From contig CAJJNV010000035.1 of NCBI GenBank assembly GCA_905193225.1, forward strand, positions 1 through 9,069: a stretch of DNA of 9,069 nucleotides. Reading direction: 5' to 3'. The number at the start of each line of letters is the position of its first letter. The stretch's first letter is position 1. This document shows positions 1-6,356 of the stretch, one piece after another. The notes below the pieces were generated by a model that saw only the letters and a program-made list of their open reading frames with translations, made no database searches and had not been told where the DNA came from. The position numbers were made by a program, and so were the translations under genes. The DNA is from an uncultured Oscillospiraceae bacterium (GTDB lineage Bacteria; Bacillota; Clostridia; Oscillospirales; Acutalibacteraceae).

Positions 1-24
1 TTGATGAACGCGATGCCGCACGGG

Positions 25-62
25 AAAAGGGACGAGCGAAACCGTACGGTGTTCGGCCGTCC
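25..62 (-). terminator. Probable intrinsic terminator after metY
   Basis: Just past the metY stop, the minus strand can fold into a long hairpin. Outer arms GGACG/CGTCC (plus 58-62 with 30-34) are followed by a GC-CGAA arm against TTCGC, then ACC/GGT closing a GTAC loop. This makes about 13 base pairs with three single-base bulges. The 3' arm is followed by C then TTTT (25-28) and CCC, so the U-tract is short. Termination here fits the end of the glnA-to-metY run, but what lies further downstream is outside the window. The fold was drawn by eye, with no energy calculation. Confidence 0.5.
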
Positions 63-67
63 GTTGC

Positions 68-1339
68 TTAAGCATTAAGAGCATTGTCGATGTCCTCGAT
101 AATATCGTCGGCGTTTTCGATTCCAACCGAAAGACGGACAAGATCGGGGGTTATGCCGCAGGCGATGAGCTGTTCATCGGACAGCTGGCGGTGGGTAGTG
201 CTGGCGGGATGAAGCACGCAGGTTCGTGCATCGGCCACGTGGGTGACGATTCTCGCAAGCTTCAAGTTGTCTAAGAATTTTATAGAGGCCTCTCTGCCGC
301 CTTTAACGCAGAAGGAGATAACTCCGCTGGAACCGTTCTTTAAATATTTTTTGCAAAGGTCATAATATTTATTGTCCTTGAGAGAAGGGTAGTTTATCGA
401 GCTTATCTTGTCGTTATTCGACAGATACTCGGCAATTTTTTCGGCGTTTTCGCAGTGTCTCTTAACCCGCAGATGGAGCGATTCAAGCCCTAAATTCAGC
501 AAAAATGCGTTTATGGGGGAGGCCTGTGCGCCGGTGTCTCTCATAAGGTGGGTGGTGGCTTTGGTGATGTATGCCGCCTTGCCGAAGGCCTCGGTATAAA
601 CGAGGCCGTGATAGGATTCGTCGGGAGTGGTAAGCCCCGGGAATTTGTCGGCCTGCTTTTGCCAGTCGAAATTACCCGAATCGACGATTGCGCCGCCGGT
701 GGTGCAGGCGTGCCCGTCCATATATTTGGTGGTGGAGTGGGTAACGATGTCGGCGCCGAATTCAAAGGGACGGCAGTTTATGGGGGTGGGGAAGGTGTTG
801 TCGATTATGAGAGGGAGGCCGTTTCTGTGGGCTAAAGCGGCAAAGCGCTCAATGTCGAAAACGGCAAGGGAGGGGTTTGAAAGTGTCTCGCCGAAGATGA
901 GGCGGGTGTTGCCGTCGATAAGCTTTTCGATTTCCCCATCGGTGGAGGAAAGACTGAAATATCTCGTTTCAATGCCCATTTCGGCTAAGGTCTTGGAAAA
1001 GAGATTGACCGTTCCGCCGTAAATTTCGCTTGAGGCAAGAATGTTTTGTCCGCTGTGGCAGATGTTGAGCACCGCTATCATATTGGCGGTCTGTCCCGAG
1101 GAGGTCAGCATTGCACCGACGCCCCCTTCAAGAGCATTTATCTTTGCGGCAACGGCCGACAGGGTGGGGTTGGAAATGCGGGTGTAAAGGTGGGTGCCTA
1201 TTTCAAGATTGAAGGCCTTTCCCATGTCCTCGCAGGTGTTGTATGCATAGGTGGTGGACTGGTAAATGGGGAGTACCCTTGCTTCGCCCGTACTCGGCTT
1301 GTATTCGCCCTGTACGCATACAGTCTCTATATGTTTCAT
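68..1339 (-). CDS. metY: O-acetylhomoserine sulfhydrylase (MetY-type, PLP-dependent)
   Basis: A 423-residue enzyme of the Cys/Met metabolism PLP family (fold-type I). It is expected to make homocysteine from O-acetyl-L-homoserine and sulfide in the cytosol, feeding methionine synthesis. Visible family marks are the YTRISNPT segment (residues 52-59), SSGQTAN (80-86) around the cofactor phosphate site, Asp180 in IIDNTF, which should contact the PLP pyridine nitrogen, and Lys205 in THSTTKYMDGH, the Schiff-base lysine. Length and the N-terminal ETVCVQGEYKP pattern fit MetY better than the roughly 380-residue cystathionine synthases and lyases. The ATG is preceded by AAGGAG with a 9-base spacer. 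It is the last gene of the five-gene minus-strand run, 36 bp after dapL. No SAM riboswitch or T-box is seen in that gap, although clostridial methionine genes often carry one. Related enzymes acting on O-succinylhomoserine or O-acetylserine cannot be excluded from sequence alone. Confidence 0.93.
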   Translation of the reverse strand: MKHIETVCVQGEYKPSTGEARVLPIYQSTTYAYNTCEDMGKAFNLEIGTHLYTRISNPTLSAVAAKINALEGGVGAMLTSSGQTANMIAVLNICHSGQNILASSEIYGGTVNLFSKTLAEMGIETRYFSLSSTDGEIEKLIDGNTRLIFGETLSNPSLAVFDIERFAALAHRNGLPLIIDNTFPTPINCRPFEFGADIVTHSTTKYMDGHACTTGGAIVDSGNFDWQKQADKFPGLTTPDESYHGLVYTEAFGKAAYITKATTHLMRDTGAQASPINAFLLNLGLESLHLRVKRHCENAEKIAEYLSNNDKISSINYPSLKDNKYYDLCKKYLKNGSSGVISFCVKGGREASIKFLDNLKLARIVTHVADARTCVLHPASTTHRQLSDEQLIACGITPDLVRLSVGIENADDIIEDIDNALNA

Positions 1340-1375
1340 AGCGTTTTTCTCCTTGACTCTTAAATATGTAACGTT

Positions 1376-2605
1376 TTATTTTGCTTTCGAGAGCAGGTCG
1401 ACCGCCTTCTGTGCCACCTCTCTCGAGCCGAGAGCTGAGAAGCGGATGTATCCTTCACCGCACTGTCCGAAGCCCTCGCCGGGTGTGGTGACAATGGCAT
1501 ATGTTTTTAGAAGATAGTCGAAAAATTCCCAGCTGCCCATTCCGTCGGGGGTCTTTACCCATACATAAGGGGAATGCTCTCCGCCGAAAGCGGTATATCC
1601 CGCGGCGGTCAATCCCTTTTTGATGAGGGCGGCGTTGTCGAGATAATATCTGATGTTTTCCTTTATCTGCTTTTTGCCTTCATCCGAATAAACGGCCTCG
1701 GCAGCCCGCTGGATAACATAGGGTACACCGTTGAATTTCGTGCCCTGTCTGCGTCCCCAGAGATTTTTCAGCGCAACCCGGTTTCCGTCCTTATCGGTTC
1801 CGCAAACTTCACTCGGAACAACGGTAAATCCGCATCTTGTGCCGGTAAATCCTGCGGTTTTGGAAAAGCTGCGGAATTCACAGGCGCATTGCTTCGCTCC
1901 TTCGATCTCAAAGATGCTGTGGGGGATGGCGTCGTCGGTTATAAATGCTTCATAGGCCGCGTCGAAAAGGATTATTGCGTCCTCTTTAAGGGCATAGTCC
2001 ACCCAGGCTTTAAGCTGCTCTTTTGTGGCGGCCGAGCCGGTGGGATTGTTGGGGGAGCAGAGATAAACAATGTCGGCATGGGTGTTCGGAGGGCAGGGGG
2101 TAAAGCCGTTTTGCTCGGTGCAGGGGAGATATACGATTTTTGAAAATCTTCCGTCCTCATCCGCCTCTCCCGAGCGGCCGCCCATAACGTTTGTGTCCAC
2201 ATAAACGGGATAAACGGGATCGCCCACGGCAACGATGTTGTCGACGCCGAAAATATCGCCGATATTGCCGCAGTCGCTCTTTGCGCCGTCGCTTATAAAA
2301 ATTTCGTCGGCCGAGATGTCGACCCCTCTTGCCTTAAAATCGTTTTCGGCAATGGCCTCTCTGAGAAAATCGTATCCGAACTCGGGGCCGTATCCGCGGA
2401 AGGTATCGGCATTTCCCATTTCGGCCGAGGCCTTTTCAAGCGCCTTGACCACCGCGGGAACGAGGGGACGGGTAACATCGCCGATACCGAGTCTGAGCAC
2501 CTCACGGTCGGGATTTTCCTTTTTAAATTTTTCAACCCTTCGGGCAATTTCCGAAAAAAGGTATCCTCCCTTGAGCTTTAAAAAATTGTCGTTTATTCTG
2601 GCCAT
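1376..2605 (-). CDS. dapL: LL-diaminopimelate aminotransferase
   Basis: A 409-residue class I/II PLP aminotransferase. It converts tetrahydrodipicolinate directly to LL-diaminopimelate using glutamate as amino donor, bypassing the acylated intermediates of the DapD/DapC/DapE route. The start, with INDNFLKLKGGYLFSEIARR (residues 4-23), is diagnostic of DapL. Other marks are the RLGIGDVTRPL segment (38-48), the substrate-loop region TFRGYGPEFGYDFLRE (68-83), SPNNPTG (184-190), Asp215 in ILFDAAYEAF and the PLP lysine Lys249 in SFSKTAGFTGTRCG. Its ATG lies inside the end of dapF (13-bp overlap), with AAGGTG seven bases upstream, so the two are probably translationally coupled. This suits consecutive steps: DapL product is the DapF substrate. 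Length is typical for the family (about 400-410), and nothing looks broken. Confidence 0.96.
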   Translation of the reverse strand: MARINDNFLKLKGGYLFSEIARRVEKFKKENPDREVLRLGIGDVTRPLVPAVVKALEKASAEMGNADTFRGYGPEFGYDFLREAIAENDFKARGVDISADEIFISDGAKSDCGNIGDIFGVDNIVAVGDPVYPVYVDTNVMGGRSGEADEDGRFSKIVYLPCTEQNGFTPCPPNTHADIVYLCSPNNPTGSAATKEQLKAWVDYALKEDAIILFDAAYEAFITDDAIPHSIFEIEGAKQCACEFRSFSKTAGFTGTRCGFTVVPSEVCGTDKDGNRVALKNLWGRRQGTKFNGVPYVIQRAAEAVYSDEGKKQIKENIRYYLDNAALIKKGLTAAGYTAFGGEHSPYVWVKTPDGMGSWEFFDYLLKTYAIVTTPGEGFGQCGEGYIRFSALGSREVAQKAVDLLSKAK

Positions 2606-3438
2606 TTATATTCACCTTCAAAAACAAATTCGGCGGGGCCGGTCATTTTAACCGAGCCCTCTCCGTTCCATTCGATAATAAGCTCGCCGCCAAGCAGTCT
2701 GACCACCGAGCGGTCGCCGGTAAGTCCGTTGAGCCTTGCGGCCACATGGGTGGCGCAGGTGCCTGTTCCGCAGGCGAGTGTCTCGCCCGTGCCCCGCTCG
2801 TATACCCGCATTTCAAGAAGTCCGGGCTTAATAACCTTGGCAAATTCGGCGTTGACCCTTCTGGGGAAGGCGGGGTGGCTTTCGAATTTCGAACCGATAC
2901 CGTCGATGTCGAAGGCTTTAAGGTCGGTGTCCTTGTCTAAGAAAACAACGCTGTGGGGGTTGCCCATGGAAACGCAGGTGGTTTTGTAGGTAACGCCGTC
3001 CACCTCGATAGGCTCGGCCACAACGGGGTTTTTGTCGAACACGGTAGGAATGTCGAGCCCGTTTAAAATGGGAGCGCCCATATCCACCGTAATGAGCTTG
3101 GTTTCACCGTTTTCCCGGTGGAATTTAAGGTATTTAATGCCTGCGCCGGTTTCGACCGAGATTTCGTCCTTGTCGGTCAGTCCCTTGTCGCGGACATATT
3201 TTCCAACGCAGCGAATGCCGTTTCCGCACATTTCCGAAACCGATCCGTCGGCGTTGTACATAACCATTTTGAAGTCGGCAATGTCGGAAGAGCAGATGAG
3301 AATAAGGCCGTCCGAGCCGACGCCGAAATGACGGTCGGAAATTTTGACCGCAAGCTTTTCGGCATTTTCGGGGATGCTTTCAAGGCAGTTGACATAGACA
3401 TAATCGTTGCCAAGCCCCTGCATTTTGGTAAATTTCAT
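2593..3438 (-). CDS. dapF: Diaminopimelate epimerase
   Basis: A 281-residue cofactor-independent epimerase that converts LL- to meso-diaminopimelate, used for lysine and for peptidoglycan cross-bridges. The two catalytic cysteines are both in good context: Cys71 in NADGSVSEMCGNGIRC (62-77) and Cys223 in ERGTGETLACGTGTC (214-228). The N-terminal MQGLGNDYVYVN (6-17), GVGSDGLI (39-46) and GNPHSV (159-164) are also family motifs. Two homologous half-domains are expected, one around each cysteine. The ATG is preceded by AAGGA with a nine-base spacer. The gene begins 191 bp after asnA, the only large gap in this run, and ends inside dapL. No convincing separate promoter was found in the gap, so read-through from glnA is the default view, though an internal promoter is possible. 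Confidence 0.96.
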   Translation of the reverse strand: MKFTKMQGLGNDYVYVNCLESIPENAEKLAVKISDRHFGVGSDGLILICSSDIADFKMVMYNADGSVSEMCGNGIRCVGKYVRDKGLTDKDEISVETGAGIKYLKFHRENGETKLITVDMGAPILNGLDIPTVFDKNPVVAEPIEVDGVTYKTTCVSMGNPHSVVFLDKDTDLKAFDIDGIGSKFESHPAFPRRVNAEFAKVIKPGLLEMRVYERGTGETLACGTGTCATHVAARLNGLTGDRSVVRLLGGELIIEWNGEGSVKMTGPAEFVFEGEYKWPE

Positions 3439-3513
3439 ATATATCAGTCCTTAGGGCAGCGGGCAGAAGCAACACACTCGCTGCAGATGTTGGCAATTGT
3501 AAGCAATAGCGGC

Positions 3514-3612
3514 TTTAACACGGCTCGGTATGCTCTGAAAAACATCATTAAAGCAGATCGATACATCCGCAAAAAAGTCTCTAAAGCGGATCGGCACCGC
3601 CACGCATAATCT
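3514..3612. repeat. Degenerate tandem repeat, three units of 33 bp, in the asnA-dapF gap
   Basis: Three consecutive 33-bp units (3514-3546, 3547-3579, 3580-3612) align without gaps. Units 1-2 and 2-3 each match at 19 of 33 positions and units 1-3 at 15, against about 8 expected by chance. The best-kept core is TAAAGCRGATCGRYAC in units 2 and 3, where all three differences are transitions. Units 2 and 3 also contain ATCCGC and GCGGAT, which could pair across a 15-base loop. On the plus strand an open frame of 40 codons (3487-3609, ATG to TAA) reads the units as 11-residue repeats with the recurring pattern KADR(Y/H). It has no ribosome site, so it is not called as a gene. Flanking bases 3439-3513 and 3613-3629 show nothing recognisable. 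Confidence 0.4.
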
Positions 3613-3629
3613 TAAAACAGTTTGATATC

Positions 3630-4634
3630 TTAGAGCAGCTCGATACCGCCGGTCCTGCATTTTTCCACCATATCCTCGGGCCAGGAGGATACCTGAACCT
3701 CGCCGATATGGGCCTTCTTTAAGAAGAACATACAAAGTCTCGACTGGCCGATTCCGCCGCCCACGGTGTAGGGAAGCTTTCCTTCAAGCAGGCTTTTCTG
3801 GAAGGGGAGGTCGGCACGCTCGCTGCATCCGCGCTCCTCAAGCTGGGAAAGCAGGGCATTTTCATCCACCCTTATGCCCATTGAGGAGATCTCGAAGGCT
3901 ATTTTGAGAGGCTCATACCACACAAGTATGTCGCCGTTTAATTTCCAGTCGTCGTAATCGGGGGCGCGGCCGTCGTGAATTTTTCCGGATGCCATCTTTC
4001 CGCCGATTTCGCCGAGGAAAACCGCTCCGTACTGTTTGCAGACGGCGTTTTCTCTCTCTTTTGGTGAAAGGTCGGGATATTTATCCTCAAGCTCCTGAGT
4101 AGTGACAAAATGTATCTCCTCGGGAAGCACGGGGGTTATCTCGGGATAAAGGCCGAAAAGGTATATCTCGGTGGCCTTTAGCACCTCGTATATGCTTTTA
4201 ACCGTTTCAAAAAGGGCTTCCTTGGTGCGGTTTTTGTGCTCGATGACCTTTTCCCAGTCCCACTGATCAACATAAAGAGAATGGAGGTTGTCGGTTTCCT
4301 CGTCACGGCGGATGGCGTTCATATCGGTATAAAGACCCTCTCCGGCCTCATAATTATAGCGGCCGAGAGCCCATCTTTTCCACTTTGCAAGGGAATGTAC
4401 TATTTCCATGATCTCACCGGTCTCGCCCACGTCAAAGGAAACGGGGCGCTCGGTGCCGTTGAGGTTATCGTTAAGACCGGAGTCCTTTCTGACAAAAAGG
4501 GGAGCCGACACACGGGTAAGATTAAGGGTCTTTGCAAGCTCACACTGGAAAAAATCCTTGACCTGCTTTATGGCCACCTGTGTCTCGCGAAGGGGTAACA
4601 GGGGTTTATAGTTTTCGGGAATTATAAGGGACAA
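3630..4634 (-). CDS. asnA: Aspartate-ammonia ligase (asparagine synthetase A)
   Basis: Makes asparagine from aspartate, ammonia and ATP (AMP-forming). It is a class II aminoacyl-tRNA-synthetase-like fold, cytosolic. Using the start chosen here the protein has 334 residues, close to the 330 of E. coli AsnA. Visible motifs are HSLAKWKRWALG (80-91), GEGLYTDMNAIRRDE (98-112), HSLYVDQWDWEKV (118-130), RAPDYDDW (223-230), LNGDILVW (232-239), SSMGIRVD (250-257) and GGGIGQSRLCMF (292-303, motif-3-like with Arg299). The start is decided by the ribosome site: GGAG (plus 4643-4646) sits eight bases before the TTG at 4632-4634, giving MSLIIPENY, the usual beginning in Firmicutes. An in-frame TTG at 4652, overlapping the glnA stop, and a GTG at 4643 have no well-placed site. 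The gene follows glnA by 14 bp, so it is almost certainly cotranscribed; both enzymes fix ammonia. Confidence 0.95.
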   Translation of the reverse strand: MSLIIPENYKPLLPLRETQVAIKQVKDFFQCELAKTLNLTRVSAPLFVRKDSGLNDNLNGTERPVSFDVGETGEIMEIVHSLAKWKRWALGRYNYEAGEGLYTDMNAIRRDEETDNLHSLYVDQWDWEKVIEHKNRTKEALFETVKSIYEVLKATEIYLFGLYPEITPVLPEEIHFVTTQELEDKYPDLSPKERENAVCKQYGAVFLGEIGGKMASGKIHDGRAPDYDDWKLNGDILVWYEPLKIAFEISSMGIRVDENALLSQLEERGCSERADLPFQKSLLEGKLPYTVGGGIGQSRLCMFFLKKAHIGEVQVSSWPEDMVEKCRTGGIELL

Positions 4635-4642
4635 TGTTTTCA

Positions 4643-4646
4643 CTCC
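4643..4646 (-). promoter_or_regulatory. asnA ribosome binding site that sets a TTG start
   Basis: GGAG on the minus strand lies just past the glnA TGA, with an eight-base spacer to TTG at 4634. It argues for the shorter 334-residue AsnA rather than the 340-residue frame beginning at 4652. Confidence 0.65.
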
Positions 4647-4648
4647 AA

Positions 4649-5983
4649 TCAATATTGATAAAGATATTTTTCAACTTCCCAGGAGGAAACTCTTGTGCAG
4701 TATTCTCTCCACTCGTTTTTCTTATGTTCGATGTATTTTTCGGCAATGTGGCTGCCCAGTGTTTCCATAACCAGCTCATCCTTCTGCATTTCCTTTAATG
4801 CTTCGTTAAGGCTGGCAGGCATTTTGTCTATTCCAAGCTCCTTGCGGGTGTTGTGGTCCAGGTCGTATACGTTGGAATTAACGGGATCCACCGGCTTTAA
4901 GCCCTTTTTGAGTCCGTCCAGTCCTGCCGCAAGGCAAAGGGCCAGGCAGAGGTAAGGATTGGCCGAAGGATCGGGGCAGCGAAGTTCGATTCTTGTTCCG
5001 GCGCCGCGGCTTGTAGGAATACGGATGAGGGGGCTGCGGTTTTGCGCCGACCAGGCAATGTGAACGGGGGCTTCATATCCCGGTACAAGCCGTTTATAGG
5101 AATTGACCAAAGGATTTGTCACGGCGGCCATACCCTTAATGTGAGCCATTATTCCGGCAATAAAGCTGTATGCCTGCTCGCTCAGCTGCAGGGGGTCGTT
5201 TTCGTCGAAGAAGGCGTTTTTGCCGTCCTTTCCCTTAAGGGACATATTAACATGCATACCCGATCCTGCGCGACCGAAAAGGGGCTTTGGCATAAATGTG
5301 GCGTGAAGATCATGGGCGGCGGCGGTGGTTTTAACGGCCAGTTTGAAGGTGGTGATATTGTCAGCCGTGCGAAGAGCCTCGTCATATTTAAAGTCGATCT
5401 CGTGCTGACCTCCGGCAACCTCGTGGTGGGAGGCCTCTATCTCGAATCCCATTTCCTCAAGGGTCAGGCAGATGTCTCTGCGGCACTGTTCGCCGAGATC
5501 AACCGGGCTTTGGTCAAAATATCCGCAGATATCGTCGGTCTTGGTGGTGGGACGGCCATTCTCGTCAAGTTTGAAAAGGAAGAACTCGCACTCGGGGCCT
5601 ACGTCAAATTCATAGCCCATATCGGCGGCCTCTTTAATGACCTTTTCAAGTATGTATCGGGGATTGCCCGCAAAGGGTTTCATATCGGCGCCGTAGACGT
5701 CGCAGATAAGTCTTGCGGTCTTGCCCTGTTTAAGCCGCCATGGGAAAACCACAAAGGAATTTATATCGGGCACGAGGTACATATCCGATTCCTCGATTCG
5801 CACAAATCCCTCGATGGACGAGCCGTCGAACATACACTTTCCGTCAAGCGCTTTCTCAAGCTGGCTCAAGGTTATGGCAACATTTTTAAGCGAACCGAAA
5901 ATGTCGGTGAACTGCAGGCGGATGAAATTGACCTCCTGTTCCTTGGCAATACGGATGACATCCTCTTTTGTGTATTTTGACAT
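4649..5983 (-). CDS. glnA: Glutamine synthetase, type I (GSI-alpha)
   Basis: Condenses glutamate and ammonia with ATP to glutamine, as a cytosolic dodecamer. At 444 residues it has the length of Firmicute GSI-alpha. It shows the MFDGSSIEGFVRIEESD segment (51-67), metal-site residues in GPECEFF (129-135) and HHEVAGGQHE (186-195), the ATP/metal region MPKPLFGRAGSGMHVN (231-246), and NRSPLIRIP (315-323). Arg62 and Glu304 (in VPGYEAP) fall at the numbers used in Bacillus subtilis for glutamine feedback and the Glu flap. The segment where adenylylated enzymes carry their target tyrosine (372-378, VYDLDHN) differs from the GSI-beta KNLYDLPP pattern, so control by adenylylation is unlikely. One oddity is Gly191 where the family usually has Pro in HEVAPGQHE. 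The ATG at 5983 is favoured over an in-frame GTG at 5992 because AAGGAG (5992-5997) sits eight bases before the ATG. First gene of the run. Confidence 0.97.
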   Translation of the reverse strand: MSKYTKEDVIRIAKEQEVNFIRLQFTDIFGSLKNVAITLSQLEKALDGKCMFDGSSIEGFVRIEESDMYLVPDINSFVVFPWRLKQGKTARLICDVYGADMKPFAGNPRYILEKVIKEAADMGYEFDVGPECEFFLFKLDENGRPTTKTDDICGYFDQSPVDLGEQCRRDICLTLEEMGFEIEASHHEVAGGQHEIDFKYDEALRTADNITTFKLAVKTTAAAHDLHATFMPKPLFGRAGSGMHVNMSLKGKDGKNAFFDENDPLQLSEQAYSFIAGIMAHIKGMAAVTNPLVNSYKRLVPGYEAPVHIAWSAQNRSPLIRIPTSRGAGTRIELRCPDPSANPYLCLALCLAAGLDGLKKGLKPVDPVNSNVYDLDHNTRKELGIDKMPASLNEALKEMQKDELVMETLGSHIAEKYIEHKKNEWREYCTRVSSWEVEKYLYQY

Positions 5984-6066
5984 TGAACGCACTCCTTGAA
6001 AAAAATTGTGTTATGGTTTGTCGCCGCAAAAAGGCGGCGGCGATTTGATACCATGCTGAAAATCCA
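5984..6066 (-). promoter_or_regulatory. Structured 5' leader of glnA
   Basis: About 83 bases lie between the inferred transcription start and the glnA ATG. On the minus strand they can form a lower helix ATGGT/ACCAT (6050-6054 with 6013-6017) enclosing a GC-rich hairpin CGCCGC/GCGGCG, whose arm can slide between 6034-6039 and 6037-6042 against 6022-6027. Seven bases later comes a run of seven U (5999-6005), directly before the AAGGAG site. The shape resembles an attenuator, but the seven-base gap before the U-run makes it a poor classical terminator. It does not match a known riboswitch that I can recognise. Confidence 0.4.
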
Positions 6067-6072
6067 CCCTGA

Positions 6073-6101
6073 ATTATAGCATATAAGGCCGGGTATGTCA
6101 A
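6073..6101 (-). promoter_or_regulatory. Consensus sigma-A promoter for glnA
   Basis: On the minus strand TTGACA (plus 6096-6101) and TATAAT (plus 6073-6078) are separated by 17 bases: a perfect match to the housekeeping consensus with optimal spacing. Transcription should begin near 6066. It points at glnA and probably drives the whole five-gene run. Confidence 0.88.
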
Positions 6102-6139
6102 CAAATCCTAAGGTAAAAACCCCCTCTTTTAACCCTTAA

Positions 6140-6166
6140 AATGTTACTTTCGTTATTTTCAACATT
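6140..6166. promoter_or_regulatory. Inverted repeat between the divergent promoters, possible operator
   Basis: AATGTT (6140-6145) and AACATT (6161-6166) form a perfect 6-bp inverted repeat around a 15-bp AT-rich spacer. It lies about 38 bp upstream of the glnA -35 box and 5 bp upstream of the divergent -35 box. It does not fit the Bacillus GlnR consensus TGTNAN7TNACA. Arms this short and AT-rich can occur by chance. Confidence 0.2.
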
Positions 6167-6171
6167 ATCCC

Positions 6172-6199
6172 TTGACTTAAAGCCGATTTGTGGCATAAT
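6172..6199 (+). promoter_or_regulatory. Sigma-A promoter for the rlmD-type gene
   Basis: TTGACT (6172-6177) and CATAAT (6194-6199) are 16 bases apart, each one mismatch from consensus. Transcription should begin near 6206, leaving a leader of about 150 bases. It is oriented away from the glnA promoter, whose -35 box is 70 bp away. Confidence 0.75.
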
Positions 6200-6205
6200 A
6201 TTACC

Positions 6206-6356
6206 TGTGAAAAATAATTTCGGCGAAGTGTTTCGGCAGGTGCATTTGCAAACGGGATTTTAAAAGCCGCTTTTGTAAGCGGCGTTTAGGCAGGCTTTTC
6301 TCTAAGCTTTAACGGTGCTTTTACGATAAAACGAAATCGGGTTGCGGGGTAGAGAT
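6206..6356 (+). other. Long untranslated leader with alternative hairpins
   Basis: No gene is seen in this stretch. GCCGCTT (6266-6272) and AAGCGGC (6277-6283) form a 7-bp hairpin with a TTGT loop. The overlapping AAAAGCC (6262-6268) can instead pair with GGCTTTT (6293-6299), so the two helices compete for 6266-6268. The second ends in a T-run, terminator-like, but is followed by CTCTAAG rather than more T. No known riboswitch core was recognised. Read by eye only. Confidence 0.35.

Noticed and set aside
1340..1375. SAM riboswitch or T-box before metY
   Set aside because: The gap is only 36 bases and contains little beyond the AAGGAG ribosome site.
3439..3629. Internal promoter for dapF
   Set aside because: TTTAAT-like -10 candidates on the minus strand have no acceptable -35 at 16-18 bases, so no promoter is called.
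3451..3735. A 94-codon minus-strand frame running from inside asnA into the gap before dapF
   Set aside because: It starts within asnA in another frame, has no ribosome site, and reads the 33-bp repeat without any recognisable protein pattern.
5042..5980. A 312-codon open frame on the plus strand, antisense to glnA
   Set aside because: It mirrors the real gene, has no family resemblance, no ribosome site or promoter. Long antisense frames are a normal by-product of codon bias here, as also seen opposite dapL (1574-2143) and rlmD (6840-7430).
5984..6072. ANTAR-type dual hexaloop antiterminator target upstream of glnA
   Set aside because: The one possible hexaloop reads CTTTTT, lacking the expected A at position 1 and G at position 4, and no second hexaloop hairpin or ANTAR regulator gene is present.
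6061..6180. Bacillus-type GlnR operator (TGTNAN7TNACA) near the glnA promoter
   Set aside because: TGTT occurs near 6142, but no TNACA half lies at the required seven-base distance.
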